Shown piece by piece: positions 1 through 6,316 of a stretch of DNA of 8,605 nucleotides (position 1 is its first letter; each line of letters opens with the position of its first letter). Origin of the DNA: Candidatus Methylomirabilota bacterium (lineage in GTDB: Bacteria; Methylomirabilota; Methylomirabilia; Methylomirabilales; CSP1-5); the NCBI GenBank assembly GCA_022615475.1, contig JAKEGQ010000126.1:1-8605 (forward strand), read 5' to 3'. The notes under the pieces are model-generated. The model did not search any database. It saw nothing but the letters and a program-made list of their open reading frames with translations, and was not told the origin of the DNA. Both the position numbers and the translations under genes were made by a program.

Positions 1-2
1 CG

Positions 3-107
3 GCCGTGGTGATGATGGTCCTGATCACCACTCTCGTAACGCCGGTCGGGCTCCGCTGGGCCTTTGAACGGGGCGGGAGTCAGAATGCCACGGGCAACGG
101 GCGGTAG
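3..107 (+). CDS. C-terminal end of a membrane protein, probably a cation:proton antiporter (partial)
   Basis: Reading frame 3 is open from the left edge to a TAG at 105-107 and encodes 34 residues. It begins with a strongly hydrophobic stretch (AVVMMVLITTLVTPVGLRWA), followed by a short polar tail rich in Gly, Asn and Arg. A hydrophobic helix with a Thr-Thr-x-x-Thr-Pro kink followed by Leu-Arg-Trp resembles the last transmembrane helix of Kef/CPA2-type Na+/H+ or K+/H+ antiporters, where such a motif closes the membrane domain. That assignment is inference from 34 residues. The start and nearly all of the gene lie outside the window. Its last 83 bases overlap the 3' end of the convergent ATP-grasp gene. 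It could instead be the end of another polytopic transporter. Confidence 0.55.
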   Translation, partial: AVVMMVLITTLVTPVGLRWAFERGGSQNATGNGR

Positions 108-1407
108 GGTCGAAAATCGGTTCGAAGGCGAAGGGAAGGAGCTGCTTGGCCTCGTCGAACTGCTGGAGCATGGCTTCTCGGTCTTTCGCGGCGAGGTCGA
201 TGAGGGCGTAGCGGTAGCTATGGTCGTCTTGCAATTCATCCGATAGCCTCTCGCCTGGCTTGACCAAGATCTCGACGAAGGCCTCCGGGAACCGCTGGGC
301 GAAGCGCTTGAGGTCCTCCGGCCCGGGCACCTGAGTGACGACCCCATTCTCGAATCGCCGCAGAACGAAACTTGCGGCGACCATGCCCCCGTTTCGTCCC
401 GGCGTCCAGATCTCCCCGCCGTGCGGGTCCCTTCCCAAGGCGAGATCCAGTTGCATCGCATACGTGTCTATACCGTGGATCATGCGGTACAAGGGCGCAA
501 ATTGTGAGGCCATGCGGCCATTGATCTCGATGAGGCGGACTGCATCGTCCTCGGGCCGGTAGAAGAACTCCGCATTGAAGAAGGTCCGATCGAGGCCGAT
601 GCGCTCGATGCACTGCTCGGCGATCCGTGCCATCCGGTCCTGGACGCCGGCCGGGATCCGCGACGGGTATTCAAACCGCTCGAAGCTCACGCCGTTCTGA
701 TAGAAGAAGGAATCCACGACGCCCAGCGGCGCCACGTGCCCCTCATACACATAGCCATCAAGAGTGACCTGATGGCCCGAGAGGAGCTCTTCGACCAGCA
801 GGGCCGAGCCGGGAATTTTGCGGAACCGCTCGTCGAGGCGGGATGCCTCAACGAACCCGTTCAACATCTCGGCAATCGCCGCGAGGCGGAGACGCGCCTC
901 ATCAACGGTACGGCAGAGGTCGGGAAACGTGTCGATGCGGCGCGCCAGGATGGACAGGTAGGACTTGACCGGCTTGACAAAGACCGGCAGGGCCATCGGG
1001 ATGTCCGAGGGATATGGATCCCGCGACGGGTCGAGGAGATGGAATGTCGGGATGGCGTCGGGGGCCGCCTCTCGCTGCAGCAGGCGGGAGTAGTACTTAT
1101 GCTGACAGAGAAAAAGGGACTCGAACGATGGGGAGGGCAGTCCGATGGCCTCGGCGATGAGCGCCGCCATGAGGCAGGCGGGGAAGTCATCGATGCCCAC
1201 GACCGCCCGGTAGGCACCCCGCCGGCCGGCGATCGCGCGGATGGTCTCATTGAGGAAGCGCAATCCGTCGAAGCCCGGCTCGTGGGTCTCTTCGTCGGTC
1301 CCCCAAAATTCCAGGTCGTGAGCGTGTCGGATCTCGGGGCGTGAGAGATGCGCCCGGTCCCGGGGTGTGGGGCAGACGACGAGGATGCGCTCTCTCGTTT
1401 CGGTCAT
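25..1407 (-). CDS. ATP-grasp domain carboxylate-amine ligase-like protein
   Basis: This 460-residue protein looks like an ATP-grasp enzyme, a family that activates a carboxylate as acyl phosphate and joins it to an amine or thiol. The N-terminal ~100 residues form a pre-ATP-grasp region. An ATP-binding lysine lies in PVFVKPVKS (Lys145), an adenine-side strand in LLVEELLSGHQV (about 203-214), and the metal-binding strand in RLIEINGRM with Glu294 and Asn296, preceded by FFNAEFFY. The C-terminal third is the part usually found after the grasp fold in carboxylase-like members. The substrate cannot be read from the sequence. I start at the ATG at 1405-1407, which has an AGG eight bases upstream; an in-frame ATG at 1420-1422 would add five residues but has its GAGG only one base away. 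It lies 28 bp after the PC4/PilZ-like gene, so the two are probably cotranscribed. The last ~27 codons overlap the convergent antiporter-like gene and encode a low-complexity Pro/Arg-rich tail that is probably not part of the catalytic fold. Confidence 0.8.
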   Translation of the reverse strand: MTETRERILVVCPTPRDRAHLSRPEIRHAHDLEFWGTDEETHEPGFDGLRFLNETIRAIAGRRGAYRAVVGIDDFPACLMAALIAEAIGLPSPSFESLFLCQHKYYSRLLQREAAPDAIPTFHLLDPSRDPYPSDIPMALPVFVKPVKSYLSILARRIDTFPDLCRTVDEARLRLAAIAEMLNGFVEASRLDERFRKIPGSALLVEELLSGHQVTLDGYVYEGHVAPLGVVDSFFYQNGVSFERFEYPSRIPAGVQDRMARIAEQCIERIGLDRTFFNAEFFYRPEDDAVRLIEINGRMASQFAPLYRMIHGIDTYAMQLDLALGRDPHGGEIWTPGRNGGMVAASFVLRRFENGVVTQVPGPEDLKRFAQRFPEAFVEILVKPGERLSDELQDDHSYRYALIDLAAKDREAMLQQFDEAKQLLPFAFEPIFDPTARCPWHSDSRPVQRPSGARPALREW

Positions 1408-1435
1408 GCGGAGACCTGGCATGCCTCGTCGCCGA

Positions 1436-2068
1436 TCACTGAGGGCCGTCGACCAGCTTCGACAAGGCCGCCTCCGCCTGGGGGCTCAGGGACAGCCATT
1501 GGAGACTGTGGCGGTAGTATCCGTCGTCCGGATGGTGCGCCGTCCCCACGACCTCTGCCTGTCCACGAAAGGTCTGCTCCCCGATCCGTATGAGGATGGC
1601 GAGGCGACTGGAGATGGGGAACTGTTCGGGGAGCCAGGCCTGCGCGCCCCCACTGCTCACGACCCTGATCTCGCCGACCACGCGCCCAGGTTTCGAGGAC
1701 CACGTGTCTGGGGAGGTTCCCAGGAGATAGCACTCCACGGGCACTGTGACGGAGGGGCGGGAATCGGGGCGGGCGCTCGGCGTGGCCGCCTGCAGGTCCC
1801 CGAGGCAGAGGGTAGCCGGTTCGCCGGCCTTCTCCGCCAGCCCCTCTTTGACGAGTCTGTCGTGGGATTGCTCGAGAACGCGCGAAAGCTCTGGAAGGAC
1901 GCGAACAGGCACGACGATCGCCTCCGGGTCCGGGACGGCCGTCCCGCCATGGCGCGCTGAGCGGGTGTAGACCCGCAGCTCGAGGCAGAGTTCACCCCGG
2001 ATCTCCCGGAGGGTGAGGCGGATCTCCTCGGAGTCATTGCGGCTGACCCGGCCGAGGTCCTTCTGCAT
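1436..2068 (-). CDS. PC4-like domain fused to a PilZ-like domain, function unknown
   Basis: A 210-residue protein with two recognisable parts. Residues about 14-70 read EEIRLTLREIRGELCLELRV, then IVVPVRVLPELSRVLE. This is the pattern of the transcriptional coactivator p15/PC4-like fold (strand, Arg-Glu-x-x-Gly, strand, then a 'proline strand plus Leu-rich helix'), which binds single-stranded nucleic acid. Residues about 125-205 resemble a PilZ barrel: a G-x-I-x-x-x-SSGG turn, an I-x-I-x-x-G strand, AEVVG, then HSLQWLSLS and a final helix. PilZ domains bind cyclic di-GMP through RxxxR and [D/N]xSxxG. Here the second motif reads VVSSGG, lacking Asp/Asn, and I find no convincing RxxxR before it, so ligand binding may be lost. 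The ATG at 2066-2068 has an AGGAG eight bases upstream; a longer GTG start at 2170 has no ribosome site. It leads the ATP-grasp gene. The domain calls are by eye. Confidence 0.7.
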   Translation of the reverse strand: MQKDLGRVSRNDSEEIRLTLREIRGELCLELRVYTRSARHGGTAVPDPEAIVVPVRVLPELSRVLEQSHDRLVKEGLAEKAGEPATLCLGDLQAATPSARPDSRPSVTVPVECYLLGTSPDTWSSKPGRVVGEIRVVSSGGAQAWLPEQFPISSRLAILIRIGEQTFRGQAEVVGTAHHPDDGYYRHSLQWLSLSPQAEAALSKLVDGPQ

Positions 2069-2273
2069 GGCCTGCACTCCTGATGGAAAGAACGGGCGGG
2101 CGCTCGAGGGAAGACGCGGGAGAGGTTTTCCAGCATGGGCGAGCGGGGGCATGTACCTACTTTTCCTCACGCATCAAATCTTGGACGCCGTACCACTGTA
2201 ATCTGGACCGCGCTTCTTCCCCCGCGGTTCCGCCTATTGCTTGGGGAGTGCAACGGATGTGCCAATGCCGCGA

Positions 2274-2301
2274 GAGCCCTATTCATGGAACGTTAGGGCT
2301 C
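2274..2301. repeat. Perfect 8-bp inverted repeat with 12-bp spacer
   Basis: GAGCCCTA at 2274-2281 is the exact reverse complement of TAGGGCTC at 2294-2301. It could be a protein-binding site or an RNA hairpin. No T-run follows on either strand, so it is not a typical intrinsic terminator. It is about 205 bp upstream of the PC4/PilZ-like start and about 245 bp upstream of the aminotransferase start, in the divergent spacer. Confidence 0.5.
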
Positions 2302-2420
2302 AGGTCATCCCCTCGCGTGCCGTGCTATGCGTATCTGTCTTGAAACCGCCCCCTTGAGCGCTGTGCTCCGACAACCCCGGGAAAAGCGCCCATTCTTGAT
2401 ACTATGGAGACGGAAAAAGG

Positions 2421-2452
2421 CGGACCGGGCTTCGTTGACAGGGTCCGGTCCG
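2421..2452. promoter_or_regulatory. Operator-like inverted repeat bracketing the -35 box
   Basis: CGGACCGG at 2421-2428 is the exact reverse complement of CCGGTCCG at 2445-2452. The 16-bp spacer contains the TTGACA -35 hexamer. The centre-to-centre distance of the arms is 24 bp. A partial third copy, GGTCCG at 2442-2447, overlaps the right arm as a direct repeat. A dimeric regulator bound here would cover the -35 region and the promoter spacer, which is a repressing position. The function is inferred; the symmetry is directly visible. Confidence 0.45.
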
Positions 2453-2463
2453 TGTGTTAAGGT
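2435..2463 (+). promoter_or_regulatory. Sigma-70-type promoter for the aminotransferase
   Basis: A perfect TTGACA -35 hexamer (2435-2440) is followed after exactly 17 bp by TAAGGT (2458-2463). The TG of an extended -10 element lies at 2455-2456, one base before the hexamer. The -10 matches the consensus only at its first, second and last positions, so the extended TG probably compensates. Transcription would begin near 2470, leaving a leader of about 75 nt before the GTG at 2545. Confidence 0.6.
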
Positions 2464-2544
2464 CTGCCAGCATTCGGCCCTTGAGCACGGTCTCATGAAC
2501 TCCCTGGCCGGCAGTGGGGCCTGGGATCCTTGTGAGGAAATCCC

Positions 2545-3903
2545 GTGGAGCGTGAGTCCTCCCGAATCGAGACCCTGTATCTCGATGCCCATCCGACCTC
2601 TTATAAGCTCTTCGAGCGAGCGCGTCAACTCATCCCCGGCGGCATCACCCACGACATCCGACACCTTACTCCCTTCCCCCTGTACGTCGAGCGAGCCGCA
2701 GGGACGCGGAAATGGGCGGTGGATGGTCAGGAACTGGTCGACTACTGGATGGGACACGGGTCCCTCTTTCTCGGGCATCTGCACCCCGAGGTTACGCGGG
2801 CGGTCAGGGCCCAGCTCGAAAAGGGAACACATCTCGGGGCGTGCCATCCGTTAGAGGTCCGCTGGGCCGAACTAGTGCATCGGATGGTCCCGTCGGCAGA
2901 GCGGGTCCGATTTACCGGTTCTGGGACCGAATCCACGCAGCTCGCCCTTCGCCTCGCCAGGGCGTCTTCGGGAAAGGATAAGATCCTAAAATTCGAAGGC
3001 CATTTCCACGGCTGGCACGACTATGCCACGGTCGGGGTGAGGCCTCCATACCAGACCCCGGTATCTCGCGGGGTTCCGGAAGAGGCTGCGGGCCAGATCC
3101 TCCTCTGCCCTCCCAATGACATTGGCGCCTTCGAGAAGCTTCTCGATAAGGAGGTCGGGGGGGTCATCCTCGAGCCGGCTGGGGGTACCTCTGGGACTAT
3201 TCCAACGGATCCGGTGTTCCTGCAGCAGCTCAGGGAGATGACCCGAAAAAAAGGAGTGCCTCTGATCTTTGACGAGGTGATCTCGGGCTTCCGTCATGCG
3301 CCGGGGGGTGCCCAAGAGTACTACGGGGTGACGCCGGATCTCACGGCGCTGGCAAAGATCGTCGCGGGCGGCATGCCGGGAGGTGCGGTCGTCGGCCGGG
3401 CCGGCATCATGGACCTGATCGCCTTTCGGGGAGACCGTGAGTGGGATCGCCACGAACGGGTTGCCCACGCCGGGACCTTCAACGCAAATCCCCTGGCAGC
3501 GGCCGCGGGCATCGCCACCTTGGAGCGGATCAGTGATGGAGAGGCACAGCGGCGGGCGAACCGGATGGGGGAGCGGTTGCGGGAGGGGATGAACGAGGCG
3601 ATCGCCAGGACCGGCGCCGATCTCCTCGTCTACGGCGAGGGCTCGGTCTTCAACTATTTCGTCGGTCCCTCGCGGGTCGGCCTCAGGGCAGGCGAGATCT
3701 CCTCACGGACAGACCATAGGGCTCTCCAGGCCACCAACGTGCGGTCCCACCATAGACTGCGCCTGGCCATGATCCTCAACGGGGTAGACATCCCCCCGTT
3801 TCACGGGTGGATCTCGTCCGTCCACACCGAAGAAGATATTGCGTTGACGGTTCAGGCCTTTGAAAAGGCCCTGCGGATGCTTCAGGCGGAAGGCCTCGCG
3901 TAG
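2545..3903 (+). CDS. Class III PLP-dependent aminotransferase, glutamate-1-semialdehyde aminomutase-like
   Basis: A 452-residue enzyme of the COG0001 type (glutamate-1-semialdehyde 2,1-aminomutase relatives). Seen in order are PGGITHDIRH near residue 31, the GSGTES phosphate-binding turn (125-130), EGHFHGWHD (151-159), the LIFDEVISGFR strand with Asp243 against the pyridine nitrogen, and AKIVAGGMPGG with the Schiff-base Lys271. AGTFNANPLAAAAG and HTEEDI near the C-terminus are also family hallmarks. HemL is usually about 425-430 residues and has SGTEAT and EGCYHGH where this protein has SGTEST and EGHFHGWHD. It is therefore better called an aminotransferase of uncertain substrate than the tetrapyrrole enzyme. 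The GTG start has GAGG seven bases upstream, and an in-frame stop at 2533-2535 rules out any longer start. It is divergent from the ATP-grasp pair and precedes the SDR gene by 126 bp. Confidence 0.88.
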   Translation: MERESSRIETLYLDAHPTSYKLFERARQLIPGGITHDIRHLTPFPLYVERAAGTRKWAVDGQELVDYWMGHGSLFLGHLHPEVTRAVRAQLEKGTHLGACHPLEVRWAELVHRMVPSAERVRFTGSGTESTQLALRLARASSGKDKILKFEGHFHGWHDYATVGVRPPYQTPVSRGVPEEAAGQILLCPPNDIGAFEKLLDKEVGGVILEPAGGTSGTIPTDPVFLQQLREMTRKKGVPLIFDEVISGFRHAPGGAQEYYGVTPDLTALAKIVAGGMPGGAVVGRAGIMDLIAFRGDREWDRHERVAHAGTFNANPLAAAAGIATLERISDGEAQRRANRMGERLREGMNEAIARTGADLLVYGEGSVFNYFVGPSRVGLRAGEISSRTDHRALQATNVRSHHRLRLAMILNGVDIPPFHGWISSVHTEEDIALTVQAFEKALRMLQAEGLA

Positions 3904-3985
3904 ATCCTCCCCGGTTTTCACCTCGCTCCCTCCCCATCGCTACCCCGACGCCCGCATGCATGCTGCAACACCGGGGGTTTTCGCG

Positions 3986-4014
3986 TTGCCTCGGACCACG
4001 CGCTCTGATAGCAT
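3986..4014 (+). promoter_or_regulatory. Weak candidate promoter upstream of the SDR gene
   Basis: TTGCCT (3986-3991), a 17-bp spacer and TAGCAT (4009-4014), with an extended TG at 4006-4007. Each hexamer matches consensus at four of six positions. The predicted start near 4021 would leave a leader of only about 9 nt and fall inside the GAGGAG ribosome site (4018-4023), which counts against it. The SDR and plsY genes may instead be read through from the aminotransferase promoter. Confidence 0.25.
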
Positions 4015-4029
4015 GCTGAGGAGTGGGGA

Positions 4030-5043
4030 ATGCCGATGGTCACGTTTCTCACAGGCGCCACGGGCTTTATCGGTGGCGCCATCCTTAATCGTCTCCTCCG
4101 CGAAGGGAAACGGGTCCTGACGCTGGTTCGTCGCGAGGAGGCTGCCCGTCAGCTCGCCGCCAAGGGGGCGCATCCGGTCATTGGGGATCTCCGCAGCCCT
4201 GTCACCTATACGGAGGCGTTACGGCAGTCCGATCTCGTGATCCACGCCGCCGGGTTGAATGTCTTCTGTCTGGCCGACCCCCGACCCCTCTATGAGGTGA
4301 ACGTGGATGGAACCCGGGCCCTCTTGCAGGCGGCGGGGGAGGTAGGGGTTCAACGCATCGTGTACACGAGCTCTGCGGTGACGATCGGTGAGCCGTATGG
4401 GCAGGTGGCGCACGAAGGAACACTGCATCGGGGCACGTTCCTGTCCCATTACGAGCGGTCGAAGTGCGAGGCCGAGCAGGTCGCCCTAGGCCTCGCGCGC
4501 CAGGGACTTCCCGTCGTGGTCCTGAATCCCTCTTCTGTCCAGGGACCGGGTCGGCTCCACGGAACCGCGCGGATCTTTCTCGATTATCTTAACGGGCGGT
4601 TGCCGGTTGTCTGCGGGGACTGGTTCAGCTTCCTCTATGTTGATGACTGTGTCGAGGCACATCTCAATGCGGCACAGATGGGGCGGGTCGGGGAGCGGTA
4701 TCTGCTGAGCGGCGCATCGGTGACGAGGCGTGAGCTGCTCGAGACCTTGGAAGAGGTGACCGGCGTCCACCGACGACTCTGGCACGTAGGTCCCCGGCTT
4801 GCCCTGATCCTCGGGACAGGGATGGAGTGGGGTGGCCGCCTCAGCGGACGCCGGCCGAGAGTCTGCGCGGAGCTTATCCGCACCATTCTGCACGGCAGCA
4901 GGTATGACAGCGCCAAGGCGGAACGGGGGCTCAAGCTGCGCTTTACCCCGTTGCGAGCGATGGTGGTCCGGACCGTCGCCTGGTATGCGCAGGCCGGCCA
5001 TGTGAAACACCCACTCCCGCGTCTCGCGTCCGAGGAAAGGTAA
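4030..5043 (+). CDS. Extended SDR: NAD(P)-dependent epimerase/reductase, dihydroflavonol reductase/HpnA-like
   Basis: A 337-residue extended short-chain dehydrogenase. The nucleotide-binding TGATGFIG sits at residues 8-15, an acidic D-L-R-S cofactor-side turn at 53-56, the IHAAG strand at 71-75 and YTSS at 112-115. The catalytic pair Tyr141-x3-Lys145 lies in HYERSKCEAE, followed by LNPSSVQGPG (165-174) and FLYVDDCVEAH (201-211). Length and motif order fit the dihydroflavonol-4-reductase and hopanoid-associated HpnA groups, which act on a nucleotide-sugar or a ketone; the substrate is not evident. GAGGAG lies six bases before the ATG. A second in-frame ATG at 4036 would shorten the protein by two residues. 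It ends 2 bp before plsY, so the two are translationally coupled or nearly so. Confidence 0.85.
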   Translation: MPMVTFLTGATGFIGGAILNRLLREGKRVLTLVRREEAARQLAAKGAHPVIGDLRSPVTYTEALRQSDLVIHAAGLNVFCLADPRPLYEVNVDGTRALLQAAGEVGVQRIVYTSSAVTIGEPYGQVAHEGTLHRGTFLSHYERSKCEAEQVALGLARQGLPVVVLNPSSVQGPGRLHGTARIFLDYLNGRLPVVCGDWFSFLYVDDCVEAHLNAAQMGRVGERYLLSGASVTRRELLETLEEVTGVHRRLWHVGPRLALILGTGMEWGGRLSGRRPRVCAELIRTILHGSRYDSAKAERGLKLRFTPLRAMVVRTVAWYAQAGHVKHPLPRLASEER

Positions 5044-5045
5044 GC

Positions 5046-5654
5046 ATGCCCGATCTTCAGGCTCTCATTCTCGTCTGTATCGCGTACCTCATCGGCTCCA
5101 TCCCGTTCGGCCTCCTGTTCTCCCGGGCGTTGGCGCGGGTGGACATCCGGCGGCACGGAAGCGGGAATATCGGAACGGCCAACGTCCTCCGGATCGTTGG
5201 CAAGCGGGCGGCGGCCCTCACCCTGCTCGGCGATCTGCTCAAGGGGTTTCTCCCTGTCTTGGGCGCTCGCTTCCTGGGAGTATCGGAGATGTGGGTAGCC
5301 GGGGTCGGCCTCGCGGCGGTGCTGGGCCACAACTGGCCGGTCTATCTCGGGTTCGCCGGCGGCAAGGGCGTGGCCACCAGCTTCGGGGCGCTCCTCGCCA
5401 TGACGCCGATCCCCGCCCTCCTGGGACTCCTCACCTGGACGGCAGTCGTCCTCATCTTCCGCTACACCTCTCTGGCGGCGCTGGCCGCCAGCATCTGCGT
5501 CCCGCCCGTCATCCTGTTCTTCACCGGCGCCGGTCCGTATCTCGCCTTCTCCCTCCTCGCCGCCCTCCTCATCTTTGTCCGCCACCGGGACAACATCAAG
5601 CGGCTCTGGGCGGGGACGGAGCATCGCGTGGGCCAGCGGGTACGTGCGGGCTGA
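5046..5654 (+). CDS. plsY: Glycerol-3-phosphate acyltransferase PlsY
   Basis: PlsY is an integral membrane enzyme that transfers the acyl group of acyl phosphate (made by PlsX) to sn-glycerol 3-phosphate, giving lysophosphatidic acid in the first step of phospholipid synthesis. The 202-residue protein has the usual length and about five hydrophobic segments. Motif 1 is GSIPFG (17-22) with RRHGSGNIGTANV (35-47), motif 2/3 is GHNWPVY followed by GFAGGKGVAT (94-111), and the C-terminal cytoplasmic motif is RHRDNIKRLWAG (179-190). All key Ser, Gly, His, Asn and Lys residues of the family appear to be present. The ATG follows the SDR stop by 2 bp, with AGGAAAGG upstream overlapping the end of that gene. 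The 3' end converges on the Nudix gene with 27 bp between the stops and no clear terminator. Confidence 0.95.
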   Translation: MPDLQALILVCIAYLIGSIPFGLLFSRALARVDIRRHGSGNIGTANVLRIVGKRAAALTLLGDLLKGFLPVLGARFLGVSEMWVAGVGLAAVLGHNWPVYLGFAGGKGVATSFGALLAMTPIPALLGLLTWTAVVLIFRYTSLAALAASICVPPVILFFTGAGPYLAFSLLAALLIFVRHRDNIKRLWAGTEHRVGQRVRAG

Positions 5655-5681
5655 TCGCGCGGCCGTGACGCACGTCGAGAT

Positions 5682-6230
5682 TCAGAGGGCGCGGTGATCG
5701 AGGAGGCGCTTGGTCCACAGGAGGCCGATGAGGCTTTGTGCGTCCACGATCCGATTCGCGAGGGCCATGCGGAGCGCCCGGCGGAAGGGAAGGCGGATCG
5801 GCTCGACGAATTCGCCGGCCGTGGGGCCCGGGCGCTTGACCGCCGTCAGCCCCCTGGCGAGGAAGATGTGGATGCATCCGGTGGAGAAGCCGGCGGCGTG
5901 ATAGACGACGCAGAGCTTCTTGAGCCGCTTCGGCCGCATGCCGGTCTCCTCGGCGCATTCGCGCCGGGCCGTCCGCACAGGGGATTCTCCCGGATCAATG
6001 ACCCCGGCCGGCAGTTCGTACAGGACCCGCCCGAGCGCAGGTCGATACTGGCGGACCAGATAGATGTTTCCAGCGTCATCGAGGGGGATCACGGCCACCG
6101 CATCGGGCGGCCGGACGATATCGCGGGTCGCGGTCGTCCCGTCAGGCAGACGGACGACGTACAGGTGCGTCGTGAGGTAGTTGCCCGCATAGACCAGCCG
6201 TCGCTCGAGGACCTTTTCTTGCAGTCGCAT
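5682..6230 (-). CDS. Nudix hydrolase, ADP-ribose pyrophosphatase-like
   Basis: A 182-residue Nudix protein. Residues 76-98 match the Nudix box GX5EX7REUXEEXGU exactly: G76, E82, R90-E91, E94-E95, G97. YELPAG sits before it, the usual lead-in of the ADP-ribose pyrophosphatase (NudF-like) group, which cleaves ADP-ribose to AMP and ribose 5-phosphate using Mg2+. The downstream loop reads YHAAGFSTGC where family members commonly have a Pro-Gly and then a Glu, so both residues differ here. An ExxE pair at 140-143 (GEFVEP) may supply the catalytic acidic loop. The substrate is therefore probable but not certain. The ATG at 6228-6230 has GGAGGG six to seven bases upstream. An in-frame start at 6275 would add 15 residues that would place the ribosome site inside the coding sequence. 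It converges on plsY. Confidence 0.88.
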   Translation of the reverse strand: MRLQEKVLERRLVYAGNYLTTHLYVVRLPDGTTATRDIVRPPDAVAVIPLDDAGNIYLVRQYRPALGRVLYELPAGVIDPGESPVRTARRECAEETGMRPKRLKKLCVVYHAAGFSTGCIHIFLARGLTAVKRPGPTAGEFVEPIRLPFRRALRMALANRIVDAQSLIGLLWTKRLLDHRAL

Positions 6231-6316
6231 CAGTGTCCCTCCTGTGGGTGAAGGATCTGTCGACCGGAATCCCAAAATGTCGGCTACAGCACTGAGTCAT
6301 ATGCGGAATGGGTTGG

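Larger units (their letters stand above)
2069..2544. other. Divergent intergenic region, 476 bp
   Basis: The spacer separates the leftward PC4/PilZ-like gene from the rightward aminotransferase. No reading frame in it has both a credible ribosome site and coding character. It holds a strong-looking rightward promoter (2435-2463), an inverted repeat around that promoter's -35 box (2421-2452) and a second inverted repeat (2274-2301). I see no tRNA, no recognisable riboswitch and no convincing leftward promoter, although one must lie here if the leftward pair is expressed from this region. The length leaves room for a small RNA, but nothing in the sequence demonstrates one. Confidence 0.7.

Noticed and set aside
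736..1344. A 202-codon open frame on the + strand inside the ATP-grasp gene
   Set aside because: It lies antisense to a gene with recognisable catalytic motifs, has no conserved pattern and no ribosome site, and is a by-product of GC-rich codon use.
2069..2170. Longer GTG start at 2170 for the PC4/PilZ-like gene
   Set aside because: There is no ribosome site before 2170, the extra 34 residues have no domain character, and the ATG at 2068 has a good AGGAG.
2083..2343. Possible small gene (86 codons) in the divergent spacer
   Set aside because: No convincing ribosome site, no domain or membrane pattern, and codon use unlike the neighbours.
3909..3981. CCCCGGT and ACCGGGG arms followed by TTTT after the aminotransferase, a possible terminator
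   Set aside because: The loop would be 54 nt and the T-run is only four bases, so it does not look like an intrinsic terminator.
3954..4016. GCATGC-containing palindromes near the SDR start
   Set aside because: GCATGC also occurs inside coding sequence and elsewhere in the window at about the frequency expected for GC-rich DNA.
4635..5624. A 329-codon open frame on the - strand across the SDR and plsY genes
   Set aside because: It spans two clear genes on the other strand and its translation is low-complexity, rich in Glu, Arg and Gly.
5655..5681. Search for a bidirectional terminator between plsY and the Nudix gene
   Set aside because: Only a 4-bp CGTG-ACG-CACG hairpin without T-runs is present.
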